A DNA stretch of 64,000 bases. Source: Setoptus koraiensis. Lineage: Eukaryota > Arthropoda. Location of the stretch: the NCBI GenBank assembly GCA_048013815.1, contig CM106586.1:10416001-10480000 (forward strand). Reading direction: 5' to 3'. The notes beneath the pieces were generated by a model. It had not been told where the DNA came from and searched no databases. It was given only the letters and a program-made list of their open reading frames with translations. Below are positions 36,115 through 48,896 of the stretch, piece by piece; the stretch's first letter is position 1, and every line of letters starts with the position of its first letter. The translations under genes were made by a program, and so were the position numbers.

Positions 36115-37284
36115 CTAACGGAACATGGCCTTGTTGCTACTTATTGTCAGTTCAGCAGTCTTATTTGACCGATTCTCACTAACTGTTAAATTTACAGTCA
36201 GTTGATGAGTCGAAACTTGACTAATTATGTTTCCAAATTCACAGCGTATCGCATATCGTGTAACCTATTTATTTCACATAAGCATGGTGTGGAAAGGAGA
36301 GGGTGGTTGTGAGTCATCAATAAAATATCACACTTGTCATGAAACAATTCAAATTGAGCCACTTACCTCGGCGAGTCGAAAAAGATTCGGGATCGCTAAC
36401 CGGATTTCTATTAATTTCATACTCTAGTTCATTGATCTGAAATCTTATCTTGTGAGCTTCGTTGTCTTGATAAATAATTGGTTCGAATTGCACTGATTGA
36501 TTACAGTAATAGTGACTTTCGGGCTCAGTTGGAAATTTCATTTGGACATCCGATGTTCGCCAAAGGAAATTTCCCAATTCCCTCCTCAAGTGACCATTGG
36601 CCAATTCACCTGTCATCATGTAAATGAAATTTCTAGATTTGTATTCAGTAAAATACATAGTTATCATGCCACAATTGAATATTATCTCTATTTTAGGTAT
36701 AAACTCATCCAGACGATTGTTAACAATGCCTTTGTCTCCCAGATCAAGTCGATAGTCTACATTTTGTACTCCATCAGTGATAAAGAAGGCGCCAGATAAC
36801 GACAGTTTAACTCTGTTGTCTCCGCTCAACAAATTCAACGACGACGGTGTGTCTATTTCGCTTGCTGTTAGATCGTTGCTTGTAACCTCCCATTGTTCGT
36901 TGTCCAACAGCGATATTGTTATGATTGGTGAATCTTGATCTGTTCCGTCTCCTCTATTTCGGGTAGTTTTTTCACCTTCAACACCATTCAGTTTAACAAA
37001 CTGACATTGCGGGTAAGCACTTCCGCTGCTCTCTGTTATAATCTTGAATACGTATAGAACTCCCAAAATTGCTGTGTTTAGTTTATAAGCAAATGAAATA
37101 AATTCAGATTATTATTATCTATACGTTCGAGGATCATGTCGCTTTTGCGGGGAGAGCGGCCTCATCGACAGAACTCACAGCTAATTGTGATGATCATTAT
37201 CAATAGTAGCGAACAGAGACCCATCCTAACAGAGGACTTTTTTCTGTACTCTCTTGAGTGGACATCGAGTATTGCCTCGGCCAT
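36115..37284 (-). CDS. Single-pass type II membrane protein of unknown family (three exons)
   Basis: Model: exons 37284-37179, 37071-36367 and 36182-36115, introns of 107 and 184 bp, 292 residues. The first exon starts MAEAILDV and ends at a T|gtgagt donor; joining acceptor acacag at 37072 keeps frame (phase 1). The join creates an uninterrupted hydrophobic stretch (about residues 21-44, MGLCSLLLIMII then ILGVLYVF) after a basic segment (REYRKKSSVR). This is a signal-anchor with a short cytosolic N-terminus. The remaining roughly 245 residues would be luminal or extracellular, with a few Cys and NQS/NRS/NKT glycosylation sites. The last exon is less sure, but its TAG is followed after 4 nt by AATAAA. 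The luminal part vaguely recalls LAMP-type domains ('HYYCN' after a beta-rich stretch). LAMPs are type I, so I do not assign it. It lies tail-side of syntaxin-17 on the same strand. Confidence 0.55.
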
Positions 37285-38164
37285 TTGATAAATTCTAGCT
37301 AACTTGGATGGTTCAGCGCAAAAATCTCATAAATAGTCTATTTATCCTAAGTTACTTAAATTACGATATTCTATTGGCTCCCAATTTTGACTGTCTCATT
37401 CAAATAATTTGTTACAAATATAAGATATCACAACAGATAATAGTTCAGTCTGATGGATCAAATCATCGATATAATCGCTTCGCTGACTTAGTTTGGCCAA
37501 GTCACATCAAAACCACACCACTATCTAAACAGACAACATCCCATCCTACAAACATCCCCAGACAAAATACTACTGACGCTTGCTACCATGTATTGGACAT
37601 GTGTGATTGTATCATGGAATTGCGTGAGGTCTCATATCTCAGATAAGAATTACGTTTTCACATGCTTCAACACTGAATGTAGACAATTAGCTGATAAGAA
37701 TCCTTTCGAAAAACCCTATACCACAGTCTAGATTTTGTGCAATGATATGTCCGGATGACGCCATCATCATAATGAGAGATGGAATAATGACAATTTTGAT
37801 TGTTGGAATCTTTAGTGGACTTAGATTGCCGATACCATTTTGCACTAACAACCGACGATCCAGCAATAGTTTGAATTGGACACTCAGTTTTACAAAAATG
37901 GTCCTACTTGTTGCATCTATGCCATATTTAATATTGAGCTATAAAAGCAACTCTCGCATGCGAGTCAACAGACTAAATACAAAATACTATTTTAACATTT
38001 TCATAAATTATCACTTAGTAAGTATCGATACATTTGACCAGCTTGAATTCTTGTAAAGCATATAATCCGAAAGCGCATACAAAACAATTGGTATGGTTCT
38101 TGTTCTTAAATTCAATCACAGGTTGTTGTATAGTCGATGTTCCTATTTACAATAATAGGTCATT
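37285..38164. other. Intergenic between syntaxin-17 and the type II membrane protein
   Basis: About 880 bp with the upstream region of the minus-strand type II protein and the 3' end of syntaxin-17. Plus-strand open frames (37308-37646, 37742-38056) have no recognisable domain. Confidence 0.5.
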
Positions 38165-39297
38165 CTATAGAGACACACATTTTTGGGCTCCGTATGATGT
38201 TACAAGTCCCAGAACTGTTGAGATACAGCCTATAGTCAAACCTCCAACTTTTCCTCCGACAATTAAACCTGTATTGAAATTAACAGTATATGTCAATATT
38301 GTAATTATAAGAACATTTTTCTGATGAACGATTACATATAGAACATATTCATCCTTGACTACTTACCCAATGGGCCGCCGATTAGGGCGCCAGCAACACA
38401 ACCAGTTATGGGTACAATGACTGTCAGATTTCTATTTGCTTTGTGTAGATGCTGATGGCCTGTTGTGATATCTTCGATTGTGGAATTTATATTATTTTCT
38501 ATGGAATCAAGACGATCTCTTTGCCTGTGAACGGCCTCATAGAACTCTCCAAAGAGTCTCCTTAGCTCTAGTGTATCCCTCTCCAGTTTCAGGAACATCT
38601 CTTGCTCGATGACATCATCAATAAGTTCATCACAATGGGTTTGGCCACCATTGCTGATGTATCCGGCATCGTTACAATAGTCATACTGGGTGGACTCGTC
38701 TAGTTGGTCCAATTGATCCGTTGAGCAATATGGAGACGATCTCAGAGTGGGAACTCGGTTGATATCCTCATTGGCCAACATGAACTCGCTGGTTGCCCTA
38801 ATTAAACTTGATCTTGTGTCGTCTAGTCTATCCAATAGTTCTTGGGCGGCGGCTGTTTTACATTGACTCTCTAATCTAGTCAGTTCCTTCAGATCACTGG
38901 TCAATTGTTTTATTGTCGATATAGCTTTGACTTGTTCATCTCGTATTTTGCGCGATCTGTCATCTCGATTCAATTTGGTCTGATTTGATCTGGCTGCGTC
39001 AATTAATAGACAATGCTCATGGAGCTTTTGTAGGTGTTCATCTTTGATGATGCTAATGGCACGATCTACGGCAAATTTCAGAAATTTTGAGTGCGTTTTG
39101 TTGGCAACGTGATTCTTTTCATTTTGAGTATTGTTTTGTCTCTTGTTAAATCTTTTGACGTTGTAATCGTTGTTATAAGAGTTGGTGTCCGCAACGTCCG
39201 ACTCTGCACCCTCTGATTTGTTTAATTTTTCTGAACTGGGGCTCTTTCTAGTAATGGTGTTGTTCTCTGGAGGAGATAGCCATTCTGCTGGCGGCAT
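38165..39297 (-). CDS. Stx17: Syntaxin-17, autophagosomal SNARE (two exons)
   Basis: Exon 1 39297-38367 and exon 2 38268-38165 give 344 residues. The donor G|gtaagt and acceptor caatacag join in phase 1 across a 98-bp intron. Residues 1-70 are a long Asn/Lys-rich extension, 72-180 a helical bundle, and about 225-290 the Qa-SNARE helix with zero-layer Gln259 (RQRDRLDSIENNI). It ends in the glycine-zipper hairpin typical of syntaxin-17: VAGALIGGPLG from exon 1, then GLIVGGKVGGLTIGC and TVLGLVTSYG from exon 2. In animals syntaxin-17 is inserted in completed autophagosomes by this hairpin and pairs with SNAP29 and VAMP7/8 for lysosome fusion. Without exon 2 the protein would lack the second half of its membrane anchor. 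Human STX17 is about 302 residues; the extra length here is at the N-terminus and a Cys/Asp-rich linker near 190-222. Confidence 0.9.
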
Positions 39298-40742
39298 CTT
39301 TCGATTGATCTAGATTGGATGAGCCTGTCAGATGTTTCTTTTTTTCCTCTTGACCTCAGATAGAAAATTTACACGGCTTTCTAGGGTGTGGCTTTGGATG
39401 ATCAGGCGACAAGGTGGAAAATGAACAAAGTCAATTCCGTTTGTCTCTGATTCTATAAATCGATATTATAGCTCTGTGATGAGTCAACGTTCGCGGGAAA
39501 ATTCTGTATAATAATCAGTTCCTGGATTTCAAACATTGCATTGTTTGCTCAATAATTAATTCCGATCGGTTTCTTTGTTGTCCGGGTAACAAATTCACTT
39601 TTATAGTCAGTGCACTGCAATTCCAGTGATGGTGACAACAAAAAAACAATATTTTCAATTGTGATACTATGGTATAGGCTACGAATCTTGATACTATGGT
39701 ATAGGCTACGAATTGTGATCGTGATGTAATGGTAATAACGAAATTGTGATTAGTGTAAAGATAAAGTGAACTCAATGTTGTTCACACAAGCGACACTTGA
39801 CAGAGACGGCGTGACAGGGGTAATCATTTGTTTCACAGCGTCTGTATTTATAAGATAAGTTATTATTATGCAGTCACAATATATAATAATGTTTGTCTAT
39901 TTTTGTTTTTCAATAACATTGGTACTTTGGAAAGTTGTTTTGCGCAATTCCCACGATTCCGTCTGATGGAGCTAGCCAATGACGACTCTGAAAAAATGAC
40001 TGCTCGACGCAATGCATCATACTCATTTGTTTATCTGTCTTGTCACGAGTTTTGGCTCAATTTTTGAAAGTTTTCAGCATTTTATTGTTCCGTTTGTAGC
40101 GATATATCACAACATGCAAGCTATTGCGTGAGTGGGTATGGGGTCTGATGAAAGTTTTTTCGTTGATCCCCGGAAGCCTCCACGATATATGAGGTACTTT
40201 GGAGTTGGAGCCTTTTATTTTCCAGCAGTCATCGTCCTCCAGTGAAGAACCACTGTGGCGAACGATACATTGTAGGTACATTGGATGGCAACTGAACTTT
40301 TCTCGCTCACCTCTGCACTGTGCTGCACATGCTTACGCCCTGTGCTGGCACCAACAGCTGCGCCCGTTCTTTTAGCGTTTGCAACTCTAGACGAAAATTT
40401 GCAGTGCCGAGCCCGGAGTCGTGTTGCTTGCTGCACACGCTGTGCGCCAGCAGCATTCGCAGTGCGTTTGTCGGATGTACTACGATACTCATTCAATCAA
40501 TCAGTTGAGTTGGTCTGTTTTGAGGGGCGCACTCACGGTCCACGCCGCTTTTCGCATCGGCTCACTTCCATGTGCAACGCAGCTGACAGATAAATTTCAA
40601 TTCTTCGCTTCTCTTGCATTGGCTGACATTAGATTAGATATTCAATTATTTTCATATTTTCTTGAGGAATACAATCCGCACGAAAAAATATTATTATTTT
40701 ACCGAAATAATTGTCACTGTAACAACAATATAAGCCGCCAAT
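39298..40742. other. Intergenic between divergent syntaxin-17 and eL21 genes
   Basis: Holds both promoters. Contains the 27-bp duplication at 39662-39715. The 40.3-40.6 kb stretch has open frames on both strands without a domain. The segment just before eL21 (about 40600-40625) is pyrimidine-rich, as expected near a ribosomal protein 5' end. Confidence 0.5.
39662..39715. repeat. 27-bp tandem duplication
   Basis: tgatactatggtataggcta plus cgaatct occurs twice in a row; the last bases of copy 2 differ. Confidence 0.93.
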
Positions 40743-41246
40743 ATGACCAACACAAAGGGATACAGGCGTGGAACGAGGTACATGTTTGCAAAGAAATTTC
40801 GCAAACATGGTCTCGAGCCGCTGTCCACGTTTTTGAAAGTCTATAAGCGTGGCGATGTGGTGGATATCAAGGGCAACGGTGCCTTCCAAAAGGGAATGCC
40901 CCACAAATTCTATCATGGTAAAACAGGCAGAGTTTACAACGTTACCCCGCATGCCTTAGGAGTTGTTGTTAACAAACGTGTCAGGCATCGTATCATACCG
41001 AAAAAGATCAATGTTCGCGTTGAGCATGTGAAACACTCGAAATGTAGAGAGGACTTTTTGGCACGTGTCAAGAGGAACGACGAACTGAAACGTCAGGCCA
41101 GACTAGCCAAGGCAAACAAGCAACCTGTGCCGAAACTTCAACTCAAGAGATTGCCGGCTCAACCTAGAGAAGGAGAACTAGTAAGAGTTAACCGATACAA
41201 CAAGCCAAGAGAGTTGCGACCACAAGCCTACGAGCTGATTGCCTAA
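40743..41246 (+). CDS. RpL21: Ribosomal protein eL21 (60S subunit)
   Basis: Intronless, 167 residues against about 160 in human. Starts [15 protein letters not shown] and carries the family-defining [29 protein letters not shown] and [14 protein letters not shown], followed by the lysine/arginine-rich tail. The ATG sits in cAATATGA context, and no upstream in-frame ATG extends it. Structural protein of the cytosolic large ribosomal subunit near the 5S rRNA/central protuberance. Two AATAAA signals (41260-41265 and 41277-41282) follow within 40 bp of the stop. Confidence 0.98.
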   Translation: MTNTKGYRRGTRYMFAKKFRKHGLEPLSTFLKVYKRGDVVDIKGNGAFQKGMPHKFYHGKTGRVYNVTPHALGVVVNKRVRHRIIPKKINVRVEHVKHSKCREDFLARVKRNDELKRQARLAKANKQPVPKLQLKRLPAQPREGELVRVNRYNKPRELRPQAYELIA

Positions 41247-41259
41247 GGTGCCCACGATA

Positions 41260-41282
41260 AATAAAACATAAAAAAGAATAAA
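41260..41282 (+). terminator. Polyadenylation signals of RpL21
   Basis: AATAAA at 41260-41265 and again at 41277-41282, 14 and 31 bp after the stop codon. Confidence 0.75.
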
Positions 41283-41378
41283 TCAACGTATCAGAATATG
41301 GAGCGTATCTCAGTATTTCCGTTCATCTTGTTGCCATTATCTCATCTGTATATTTCTTCTATTCCTGCCATGAAGGAG

Positions 41379-41407
41379 AGTGGCAGAAAGTCGAGGTTTC
41401 TGCCACT
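41379..41407. repeat. 11-bp perfect hairpin with 7-nt loop
   Basis: AGTGGCAGAAA (41379-41389), loop gtcgagg, TTTCTGCCACT (41397-41407). Similar words (tcctgccat, ctttctgct, tcctgccaaatgg) repeat over the next 60 bp. Confidence 0.9.
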
Positions 41408-42497
41408 TTCTGCTACAGTGAGAACCATCTCTACCGTTCCTGCCAAATGGAAGAAACGGCGGAAAGTGTTGAGAAACCACTGAGTTTCTACGGTAGCACC
41501 AGATCCGCACCGAAATTTCTATACATTTTCTCACAAGGTAAACCTCTTAGGTCGGACACTCAGATCGAAAAGAAAATTATGCACTCTGGTCCGATAAATA
41601 GTGAAACCGTCGAAATGGATATTCTTTTATCCATGTTTTTTTGTTGTTCCTGAGATAATTGGATAATTCTTGCGGCGCATATCCCCCTAATTTATAAGGG
41701 TAGAAAGCGCACTAATTGAGAAATCGAGAGAATTTTGGAAATTTCTTGCAAAAACGTTCGCACATGATAAATTTAAGCAAAATTTTCAGAAAATCGCGAT
41801 TATTTCGGAGACAACAAAAAACGTGGATTTCTAATAGACCTTTTCTTGTCCAGTTTGATCTGGAGAGTCGATTTTGGCCGGAGTTTGCTGGATTCGGGCG
41901 TTCACGAAAAAGAGGTTTATCTTGTCAATCCTTTACTTCTATTTTCGCCGCGGGAGCCCTTTTTTGAAGTTGTTTTCGGCTAATTTATGCGATGAAACTA
42001 GCTTAACTACAAGATAGAGCGAAATTTGTTTCGTGACCTTGATTGCGGCGTTACTCCAGTTAGTCCTGGTTTCCATGACAAATGCTAATGAAATTTAATA
42101 ATAATTATGATAATTAGTGCAAAAATAGTTTAGCAGGGCACTCCCTAACAGCTCAACCCTTTCTTTGAGCCTAGATATTCTAGTTCTTAACTCTCGCTGA
42201 ACCTAGTGTAATATAAATTTACTCAAATAGATCCGCTTGGTGATGGACACTGATCAGTTTCTCTCGATTGTCTAGTATCTGTCCATTGTTTAGGTACTAC
42301 ACTCAATTTCTTAGATCTTAGCACAAAAATAGACTTGGGTTCATCACCATCAAATGGTTTGTCACCAACACTGTTTTGCCCACATTGTCTGTCAAAAGGG
42401 CGATCGAGAAGTAACGAGACATCTAATCGCTAGCTGAGTTTGATCTAACCAGCAATCAATTGGACAGTTTGTAAATGATTGAGACGCGGTATCAACA

Positions 42498-44616
42498 ATG
42501 ATTTCATCATCAGATTCTAACACAATCAATATGAATATCAAGGAACAAGAAAGACGCTCCGAGAAACTTCATAAAGACCAAGAAGTTTATGAAAATGTTA
42601 ACTATAAATTTTTAAATTGTCACATCCTATCATCAAAGAAATTTAATATATTCAGAATAGGCTTTCTTCTCATAAACTATTTTAACGTGTCAAGTATCCC
42701 TTACTATTACGATCACGCCAAGTACGGCACTGGACGAAGAGTGTACAGTGTGATTGCAAGCCAATCTAAATACAAAATAGTCGCGCAGTATATACAATTA
42801 CTCTTTGTATTTGTCTGTCTCTTTCAATCTGCATATAACGGGTTCAATTCGTCCCCTAATACAACCGAAGAGTTTGCAGCAGTTTGCCCTATAAACGATG
42901 ACAATACCAACCAAATTACCGGTGTATCCGGTATTTTGTGGCTCTATTTAGGATATTTTTTACGCTTAGCGGGACAGATTTTCACCTTCGACCCTTGGAA
43001 ATCTGCAAGGCAAGAAAGTGCAAGTCTCAATATTTTGACATTTGGATTAACATTCAATACATTCATTCAAAGACTGTACAATCTATTCAGATATCAACAG
43101 CCCTGGTACGATAGCAGACAAGGAATAAGAGGATCAAATTGTAACAAAGAACATTATCAGGTTCATGGCATCCATTCCGATCAATCTGATCATCGTAGGT
43201 CATCAGCTAAATTTCACGAGAGTTTGTTTGAAACAGAATTATCCCTTAGAGAACTTTGTCAGTATTGTTTTACTAGCAAGCCTTTGAGTAAGCAATTGAT
43301 AAGAAAATATCCAGTATTGAATGCAATGAATGATCGAAATCTATCGGAATTTGACTTTGAAAACGGACCTATATGCTCTGCGAAAATTTATAAATTCATC
43401 ACAGTATACACCCTCTTTTTAATGCATGTAGCAGCATTTTTTACAGCTTGGTCTGTCGCTATGGATTTATATATATGGACCATCTGGACACCGATAGAGT
43501 TACACAACTTGGAAGACGTTACGAATTTCTGCCTCAGAACAGTCATGATGGGGTCCCTCAATTTTCTTAACATTGCAACACTTGCCGACACTTACCTGCT
43601 CTTACTGATAACTGTCATGATATATAGTAGATTAAGTATTTTCCATCATAAATTGACAAACTTCGCTAAGGAATGTCGCCTGACCAATCAATTAAGCAAT
43701 CATGGCAGAATAGTCCAGCAACTGAAAAAGGAGTATCCTTCGCTCAAACACTACTACAGTGTCAACGCTAGAAGGATTAGTCTTGATAGATCCGCGTTTC
43801 ACGAATTTATGGATGGAGGAATGATCGATTTTATACCGTCAGCGGTGCCTTTAGATATGAGAGAGGGGTACAATGAGGATTGTGTGAAATTATTGGACAT
43901 TTTTCATCAGTTATTGTTTGAATTCAAACAATTTAAGCTGCACATGGGCGTTAGAGCTGATCTGGATGTTCTTATCACATTATGTACCACGACATGGTTG
44001 ATCAGTACGATGATTGTTTGGTACTTCGATTGTTCTACATGCAACTACAGATTTATACCGTTGGTGATATATTTTTCTATAGTATGCATTGGATGTTCTG
44101 TAAATATCATGACACAAATTGTGTTTCCCGCAATTGTATCGAACCAGGTAAGCGTCTGCGAATCGTGCACCGTTACCAGTTGCAAAAGGCTTGCTTAGCT
44201 ATGAGTAAAAACTAACATTCCGAATTGTACAACTTGATATTTTCACTCTATCCGTAATGATTTAAAGTTCAAAATAATACATCACAAGCTATTGCTCCTA
44301 CTTGTCAACCAACCGCTTTTGTATTCGAGAAATATAACGCGCATTATGGACACATGTCTCTTCTTGCAAACAAAATCTCAGATATCTATGACGTTGTTTG
44401 GCACGATTCATTTGACCCACGATCATTTTCTTAAGGTGAGTAGATTTGTTTTTGCTTCATATTGCTCTTCTGCCGATGCGATTAATTTATCTTCAATTTG
44501 ACGACTAACTCGCCCCTTTATCCCCTTACATGCCTTGACATTCGTAGATATTTGTGTGGCTCACGACAGCGGTATATACATTTATGCAATTCACAAAAAC
44601 AACCGCAAAGAATTGA
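42498..44616 (+). CDS. Gustatory-receptor-family gene A (three exons)
   Basis: Exons 42498-44147, 44289-44435 and 44548-44616 give 621 residues. All three exons join in phase 0 (AACCAG|gtaagc; cacaag|CTA; AAG|gtgagt; cgtag|ATA). The last exon encodes IFVWLTTAVYTFMQFTKT. Its T-A-VYTFM-QF is the TM7 signature of arthropod gustatory receptors (T-Y-hhhhh-QF) with Ala for Tyr. A phase-0 intron just before TM7 is the conserved intron of this family. Upstream are about seven hydrophobic segments, and the N-terminal region is long (about 90 residues). The total exceeds the usual 350-450, mainly from this region and loops. Family role: ligand-gated cation channels in chemosensory neurons; the ligand cannot be inferred. 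Paralogous to B and C, but more diverged. Stopping at the 44196 stop in intron 1 would drop TM7. Confidence 0.83.
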
Positions 44617-45633
44617 GGCAACATCGCGCACTGCAAATGTAACAAAGGCACTGTTGCTACGATTATGCAAATCCTCGAGTATATTCAAAGGATATTACCC
44701 TGACTTTTGGCATCCAAAACCTTGTTCGGGACGCTGAGCAGCTGAATACGTTTTGCCAGGTTAGATCGGAATCTGAGGATATCAATAGGTAAGGTTTCCT
44801 TGCCAGTGCTTGCTCCTGCTCGAGAAAAAAAAAATACACGATGGTGATTATCTTACGTAATCACGGAAATCAGTCTAGTTGAAATGCAATTCCACCATTC
44901 TTTGTTGTCAACAACGATAATTCCAATGAAAACATATTTACAAAAATCGAAAACAAAATAAACACAAAGCTAAACAAAAGAAAATTATACACCATAAATT
45001 TGTATTGATTGGGGTCAAAAAGTTAAATATTCTGGGCGTTCAGATTGAAACGAAATAGTAAACATCTGCACTTTTATTCGATCTTTCATGCGCGTTGTGC
45101 ACTGGGCCCACGCTATTTGCCCACCAATCTGCTGATTCGAAATTATAATTGATCATTATTCGAGAAAACGTCACTATTAACATAATTTAGCACGAGCTAA
45201 GTACGACGTGTTGAAATACAATCGAGTTTTCTCATTAATGTGTTGTTTCGGTTTTCTGACGTAACACAACCTTCCAACGAACATGAGTCGAAGGGGAGTT
45301 TTATCACATTTTATTGTAGGCCCTCACCGACAATTGCTCTCAGAAAAATTGAGAAAGGGGAAATGAATGATTGGATCTAAATCTGCGCAATAGAGGGGCA
45401 TTTGTTTTTCTAATCAATACTTCTAACGACCTCAACCGGAAGTAGCTTTCTGTGCGCAGAGTTAAGGCCGAACATTCCTTGTCCTTTCTCAGGATTTATG
45501 AAAGCAATTGCAAATGGAAGATTGCCGACTGTCAGATTATAGTCAGAGACGCCGGTGATACAGTTTATAGAGACAATCGTCGATTGATTATTGCTTTTGC
45601 AGCAGTCATTTTCGTATAATAAAAATATCAAAC
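44617..45633. other. Spacer and 5' flank of receptor gene B, duplicated at 50105-51103
   Basis: From about 44817 (a run of A then tacacgatgg) to the ATG of gene B the sequence is recognisably the same as 50106-51103 upstream of gene C (for example 'gcccaccaatctgc' at about 45118 and 50740). It therefore holds duplicated promoter sequence. No separate gene is seen. Confidence 0.7.
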
Positions 45634-47819
45634 ATGACCAAAAAAGCTAGATCAATTAATTCCGACAATGTAGAGTCCCCATATTTAATAAAATTACATT
45701 CATTTGACGCTCGCAGTGAATGTATGCAGATATGTTCGAAAAATCATCACAATCAAATCGAATTGCCTTGGACCATCAATAAGTCATCGTCGCTAGCACC
45801 TAGGAATTGTGCACAAGCTACAATAACAACCCCCACACCACCGGCAACTCAATCAACTTCAGAAGAGTTCAGATTCAATATTTTCGCGTTGGGCCGCCGT
45901 CTGATAGCCAACTGCAACATTTCGGTGTGCCCTCACTACTATGATTTCAGGAGATACGGTTGTGGACGTAGAGTGTATCAAGCTATTGCAAACGATTCTA
46001 AAGCTCTAATAAGTTTGTACTGTCTAGTGGTAGTTTATCTATCTATCTGGCTGGTTCAATCAGGTTATAATGGGTTTGGTGGTAAGGCCATTGTCTTGGA
46101 TAATTCTTCAAAAAGTGGCTCCTCTCTATTCAGATCACTGAACTATATTTGGAGCACTGCGATAAAAATTGTCACATATGATCATTGGCAACGAATGCCT
46201 AGACATCTCCGGCGACGTATAAATTTATTAACATTCGGATTCACAATAAACGGGCTCGTTCAAAGATTGCACTGCCTATGGAGATTTCAGCAGCCTTGGT
46301 TTAACACTAAGCAAGAAATGCGAGAATTGAGACATTTTTCTCTGTCACATCCACATGGCACCAACAGTAGACGCGAAGATTATGATCCTGCTAATTGCAT
46401 TCGATATGTCAATTTTCTATCAAGCCCCAAATTCACTATCAAGGAATTTTTGCAATATTGTTTTACTAACAAGCCATTGAGTGAAAAATTGATCAGAGAG
46501 TATCCGTACTTGAGAGAGATGACCAAACGTGATATATTGGAACTGGATCTTTCAAATGTCGTATGTTCTTCGAAGTTGTTCAGAACTATGACTGTGGCAA
46601 CCGTCGTTGCGATCTACCTAATGTTTGCTTTTCCTTTTGGCACAATGGGCATGGACATGTTTATAGCCAAACTTCACAAAGTCAGGAAATGGGATAACTT
46701 ACCACATGTTATTATAAACCTATCAATAGGGGCCAATTTGGTTATTTTGGCCTTTCTTAACGTACTGACATATGCCGACTTTTATCCCCTTCTTGTTTTC
46801 ACCTCTATACTTCGCGATAGATTAGTCATTCTTAATCTTAAATTGGAAAATTTCATTCGTGAATGCAACATGAACAATCGAATCAGCTCATGCTGTAGTA
46901 CGATCATTGAGAAGAAAATAAATGATGCTTCATTCGTATTCGATTTCAACGGAAAAAGAGCAAAGTCTGGAATCGATCCAAAAAAATATAGCTTTCTTCG
47001 CCCACCAATTTCAAACCATGACAATAGAAAACGCTTGGAATCTCTCGTAGCGATACCCTCAGAAATAAGGCAACAATTCAATAGAGATTGCGTCGATTAC
47101 TTAAATATGATCCATCAGCTTTTGTTTGAATTCAAACAAGCCAAATTGAATCTTGGCGAAAGGACCGCCTTAGATATATTCCTAACATTATGTACCTTGA
47201 CATGGATAATTAGCTCACTGATAAGATGGGAATTCAATGTCAATAATGTCAATTCTATACACGATGGACGATTTAAACCGATCATGGTCTTCTTAGGTTC
47301 CTTGACCATCATATATTTCATCTATGTCTTTGTTCAGATTCTTTTTCCGGCGCTTGTCTCTAACCAGGTAAGCAGCTCTTCAAGATCCATTCCTGCTTGA
47401 GATCAAGCCTGTTTAACCGAATTTTTTTTTTTTTTATAATGATTTTCTACGTATGCGTTCTATTTTAAAATTACGACGATTTTATTCATACTTGAAAGTT
47501 TAAACAAGTAAATCGAAAGCTGTTACTTGTATTGGCCCAGCAGCGCCTATTAGATAGTAGGAATAGCTACGCGATTATGGAAACTTGTCGCCATTTGCAA
47601 ACGAATTCCGAGGTAGCAATAATATTATTCCGAACAATTCCCTTGACCTTTGACCATTTTTTTACAGTAGGTAACATAAACACTGATATTTATCTACTTC
47701 ATTCTTGACAGTTCAGTCGAATCAGTTTCTCTAACATCTTTTTCTCTGTTTAGGTGTTTGTTTGGCTCACGACGGCAGTCTACACATTCATGCAATTTAC
47801 ACAAATTGACTTCGGTTAA
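45634..47819 (+). CDS. Gustatory-receptor-family gene B (three exons)
   Basis: Exons 45634-47367, 47520-47666 and 47754-47819, introns of 152 and 87 bp, all phase 0; 648 residues. The middle exon gives LLLVLAQQRLLDSRN...LTFDHFFT and the last VFVWLTTAVYTFMQFTQIDFG, the TM7 block with T-A-VYTFM-QF. The body shares with A and C the blocks PHYYD(F/Y)RRYG-GRRVYQ, FQQPW, LxQYCFTxKPL and HQLLFEFKQ. The N-terminal 80 residues are Ser/Thr/Pro-rich. The first ATG is supported by comparison with gene C, whose homologous ATG is at 51104; upstream here an in-frame stop precedes the ATG. Membrane chemoreceptor by family. It is the receptor half of the duplicated receptor+ABCC unit, followed by the transporter remnant at 48378. 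Confidence 0.85.
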
Positions 47820-48377
47820 GGAGCACCCATCCGTATCGAGGCAACAACTATTATGCCGAAACACTGTGCTGAACAGCAGATTCGAGATCAAGACTGACTA
47901 CAAAATATAACATCTACCCAAAGAAGTGACTATGTTTAAACACATAAATCCTTAGATAGAGAGTTTTCGTTGTGACATTGACAATTCGTAATTAATAGCT
48001 AAAAGATTGTACCCCCGCAATTTCAAAGCAATATACTCTAAAATTAGCGATTCTAGTAGTATGGAAATTATGCTGAATCGGGATTCACGAATTGGATGGA
48101 TACTATTGGATATGTGGACGAAAGATAATTTAACCGAACGTTTGATGTCCAATTGTTGATCTGGCTCTGTTCATAGAGAGTGCGAAATTTGATCCCACTG
48201 TTTAATACACACTCGCTCAAAAAATCAATATACTAATGGTAAATCCAAGCTTTTACGAAGGCTACTGCAAGTAGAGTTCCAGTTTAAATAGATTGGCAAT
48301 ATCGATTGATTGTCTGTTTGGAAAGGTAAAAAAAGGATTTATTTGAGCTGTGTTAAATGTTTATGGAATCTATAATA
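47820..48377. other. Spacer, copy 1 of a repeated intergenic segment
   Basis: Similar to 53221-53700 and to 54180-54510: words such as 'attagcgattctag' and 'attggcaat...ggagaggtaaaa' occur in all three in the same order. It leads directly into the ABCC remnant, so the deletion that removed the transporter begins in this spacer (about 48330-48378). Confidence 0.75.
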
Positions 48378-48893
<516 letters not shown>

Positions 48894-48896
48894 GAA

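Larger units (their letters stand above)
41247..42497. other. Intergenic, with hairpin, between RpL21 and the first receptor gene
   Basis: Apart from the hairpin at 41379-41407 and related 'ttcctgcca' words nearby, no gene or known element is seen. Confidence 0.55.

Noticed and set aside
36317-36366. Read-through end (KWLNLNCFMTS...) of the type II protein
   Set aside because: A perfect gtaagt donor precedes it, and an in-frame final exon with stop and AATAAA lies downstream.
37308-37646. 112-codon plus-strand frame divergent from the type II protein
   Set aside because: Starts only 23 bp from the other gene's start codon and has no domain or signal; left unannotated.
38034-38324. 96-codon plus-strand frame
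   Set aside because: It is antisense to the syntaxin-17 second exon, which has strong family support.
41379-41520. microRNA precursor near RpL21
   Set aside because: The stem is 11 bp with a 7-nt loop, too short for a pre-miRNA, and the flanking words do not extend the pairing.
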